From Nitrospira sp. (GTDB lineage: Bacteria; Nitrospirota; Nitrospiria; Nitrospirales; Nitrospiraceae): DNA of 24,927 bases. Shown one piece after another: positions 23,419 to 24,927 of the stretch (positions are counted from its first letter, which is position 1; each line of letters begins with the position of its first letter). Made by a program: the position numbers and the translations under genes. Location of the stretch: NCBI GenBank assembly GCA_020697375.1, contig JAJFBJ010000081.1, positions 1 through 24,927 on the forward strand, read 5' to 3'. The notes under the pieces are model-generated. The model was given only the letters and a program-made list of their open reading frames with translations, had not been told where the DNA came from and did no database searches.

Positions 23419-24210
23419 ATGCGGGTCGGATATTTCCAGTTCGCTCCGGTCTTCGGCGATGTCACTCGCAATCTCGACCTCGTGACAGCACGGCTTGAAC
23501 CGGTGGAAGCCGATCTCATCGTGTTGCCTGAGTTGTTTGCGACCGGCTATCAGTTCTTGTCGCGCGAAGAGGCGCTCCGGCTCGCGGAACCGGTGCCGGA
23601 TGGAGAAACCACCAGACGGCTGGCGGCCATCGCCGGACGGCGCAAGATGACGATTGTGGCAGGTTTGCCGGAACGGGCAGGGGCCCGCTGTTACAATTCC
23701 GCGGTTGTAGTCGGGCCGAAGGGATTCATCGGCTGCTACCGGAAGACCCATCTGTTTTTCGAAGAAACCCTCTGGTTCACTCCCGGCGACAGCGGCTTTC
23801 AGGTGTGGGATCTCGGCATCGCCAAAGTCGGCGTCATGATTTGTTTCGACTGGTTCTATCCTGAGGCGGCCCGCACGCTGGCCTTGCAAGGCGCGGACAT
23901 CATCGCGCATCCTTCCAATCTCGTGCTGCCGCATTGCCCTGACTCGATGGTGACGCGCTGTCTCGAAAATCGCCTGTTCAGCGTGACGGCGAATCGATTC
24001 GGCAGTGAAGCGCGCGGCGGAAAGGACCGCCTGACCTTTATCGGAATGAGCGAAGTCGTCTCTCCGAACGGCTGCATCCTGCATCGAGGGCCTCGCGAGG
24101 CCGACGATTTGACCGTCGTTGAGATCGATCCGGCTCAGGCCAGGACGAAGGCTCTCAATTCCTACAACGATCTTCTGCGCGACCGCCGCCCGCTTCTGTA
24201 TGGAACATAA
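23419..24210 (+). CDS. Nitrilase-superfamily carbon-nitrogen hydrolase
   Basis: The 263-residue cytoplasmic amidohydrolase has the Glu-Lys-Cys triad: E38 in VLPELFATGY, K109 in CYRKTHLFFEE and C142 in VMICFDWFYPEAAR. The rest of the fold (AHPSNLVLPHC, RCLENRLFSVTANRFG, GMSEVVSPNG) is complete. Substrates in this superfamily include omega-amides, deaminated glutathione, N-carbamoyl compounds and NAD-related amides, and nothing here decides between them. The ATG at 23419 begins the conserved VGYFQFAP strand. A GGAAAGGCGAC sequence serves as ribosome site. Confidence 0.9.
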   Translation: MRVGYFQFAPVFGDVTRNLDLVTARLEPVEADLIVLPELFATGYQFLSREEALRLAEPVPDGETTRRLAAIAGRRKMTIVAGLPERAGARCYNSAVVVGPKGFIGCYRKTHLFFEETLWFTPGDSGFQVWDLGIAKVGVMICFDWFYPEAARTLALQGADIIAHPSNLVLPHCPDSMVTRCLENRLFSVTANRFGSEARGGKDRLTFIGMSEVVSPNGCILHRGPREADDLTVVEIDPAQARTKALNSYNDLLRDRRPLLYGT

Positions 24211-24274
24211 CGCCGGGCCGCTTCATTTTCATGACGCAACTTGCGCCTCCTCATGGCGCACGGTAGGATGACCT

Positions 24275-24835
24275 ATGTCGACTGAATTGACGAAGGGTAT
24301 TTTTTTAGTGGCTACGCCGGCCTTGAAGGATCCGAACTTTCGTCAGGCGGTGGTGCTGCTGTGCGAGCATGGGCCGGAAGGCGCGCTCGGGGTGATCGTG
24401 AACCGGCCGACCGCGATGTCCATTTCAGAGGCGCTTCCGCAAGTCCCCATTCTAGAAGGCCAACCACATGTACTCTATGCGGGCGGGCCGGTCCAGACCA
24501 ATCAGGTCATGATGCTCTATCGTATCAATCAAACGCCTGAGAATTCGCACCAGGTGTTCGATGGCGTCTGTCTCGGGGGCGATTTGGACATCATGGAGAG
24601 GATCCTTACGGAACAACCGGGGAAGGAATCGTTTCGTGCCTACCTGGGCTATTCGGGCTGGGGACCGGGCCAGTTGGAGTCGGAGATGCAAATCGGCTCT
24701 TGGATTACCCTGCCTGCCGATCCCTCGATCGTGTTTGAAAAAGAGCCCACGCGAATCTGGTCGGATGTCTTTATCTCCCTCGATGACATGTCGCGGCATT
24801 ATGCGGACATGCCGTTCGATCCCACCTGCAACTAG
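24275..24835 (+). CDS. YqgE/AlgH family protein
   Basis: The 186-residue soluble protein matches the YqgE/AlgH (DUF179) family over its whole length: LTKGIFLVATPALKDPNFRQAVVLLCEHGPEGALGVIVNRPT, LYAGGPVQTNQVMMLYR, DGVCLGGDLDIMERIL, FRAYLGYSGWGPGQLESEMQIGSW. Its biochemical role is not settled; AlgH was named from Pseudomonas alginate regulation. A usable ribosome site (AGGATGA) lies before the ATG. Its stop codon TAG lies within the CTAG at which an IS630-type element appears to have inserted, leaving the coding sequence whole. Confidence 0.9.
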   Translation: MSTELTKGIFLVATPALKDPNFRQAVVLLCEHGPEGALGVIVNRPTAMSISEALPQVPILEGQPHVLYAGGPVQTNQVMMLYRINQTPENSHQVFDGVCLGGDLDIMERILTEQPGKESFRAYLGYSGWGPGQLESEMQIGSWITLPADPSIVFEKEPTRIWSDVFISLDDMSRHYADMPFDPTCN

Positions 24836-24927
24836 TGTTGCGTCCCTGAAATACGTTCACAAAGTCGTTGGACCTTGCCCAGGATGGAATCGGCCGTGGC
24901 GGTCCAACTGAAGGGCCTAGCCTTGGC
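24832..24927 (-). mobile_element. IS630-family transposase, C-terminal end (partial, runs off the window)
   Basis: The minus strand encodes 31 residues and a stop, AKARPFSWTATADSILGKV followed by QRLCERISGTQH. The pattern PFxWTxTADxIL...RxCxRIS is the usual C-terminus of IS630-type DDE transposases. The stop codon falls in CTAG at 24832-24835, the known preferred target of IS630 (TA duplicated within CTAG). The element therefore seems to begin at 24835, and its stop is supplied by the duplicated TA plus the flanking base. The rest of the element lies beyond the window. Confidence 0.75.

Noticed and set aside
1..24927. CRISPR arrays, tRNA, rRNA and riboswitches
   Set aside because: No regularly spaced repeats, cloverleaf or known leader pattern was seen on either strand by reading.

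Overview
The window is about 24.9 kb of moderately GC-rich, gene-dense bacterial DNA. Its gene set fits a Nitrospira-like nitrite or ammonia oxidiser: a hopanoid C-3 methylase (HpnR-type radical SAM), a SmbP-type His-repeat periplasmic protein, a membrane-anchored pentaheme cytochrome c, DUF2934-type and short winged-helix proteins, and envelope genes with sigma-54 promoters. The taxon is inferred from this content; no rRNA or tRNA gene was found.

Layout. 1-1.3 kb: a CHASE3 membrane sensor that stops straight after its second membrane helix, then a 38-residue single-helix protein under a very good sigma-54 promoter. 1.6-2.4 kb (minus): an orphan ModA-like binding protein. 3.0-9.1 kb (plus): an RND efflux operon (permease split into two overlapping ORFs, adaptor, outer-membrane lipoprotein). 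9.6-12.9 kb: a second sigma-54-led cluster with a small soluble protein, a small lipoprotein, an SPFH/prohibitin-like lipoprotein gene broken by an internal deletion, a single-domain response regulator and an HtrA/Deg-type protease. 13.1-15.3 kb: hpnR and two small genes. 15.4-18.6 kb: oligoendopeptidase F (minus), a small conserved gene and a nuclease-fold-like protein. 18.6-19.6 kb (minus): an exported protein and a TPR protein. 19.75-22.9 kb: histone-deacetylase-like amidohydrolase, pentaheme cytochrome and a two-domain sulfurtransferase. 22.97-24.8 kb: smbP with a near-consensus sigma-70 promoter and a clear terminator, a nitrilase-superfamily amidohydrolase and YqgE/AlgH. The window ends inside an IS630-family element inserted at a CTAG that overlaps the yqgE stop codon.

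The most interesting signal is non-coding. A 20-bp partly palindromic motif, CGCAC-R-GTGCG-N4-GTGCK, flanked by AATT, occurs three times (888-907, 2708-2727, 9435-9454 on the minus strand). Each copy lies about 95-165 bp upstream of a -24/-12 promoter with exact GG-N10-GC spacing. The middle copy sits almost midway between two divergent promoters (modA-like gene and RND operon). This looks like an unnamed sigma-54 regulon tying a small membrane peptide, an orphan solute-binding protein, an RND pump and an envelope quality-control cluster to one enhancer-binding activator whose gene is not in the window. A degenerate fourth copy precedes hpnR, which hints at hopanoid remodelling as part of the same envelope response.
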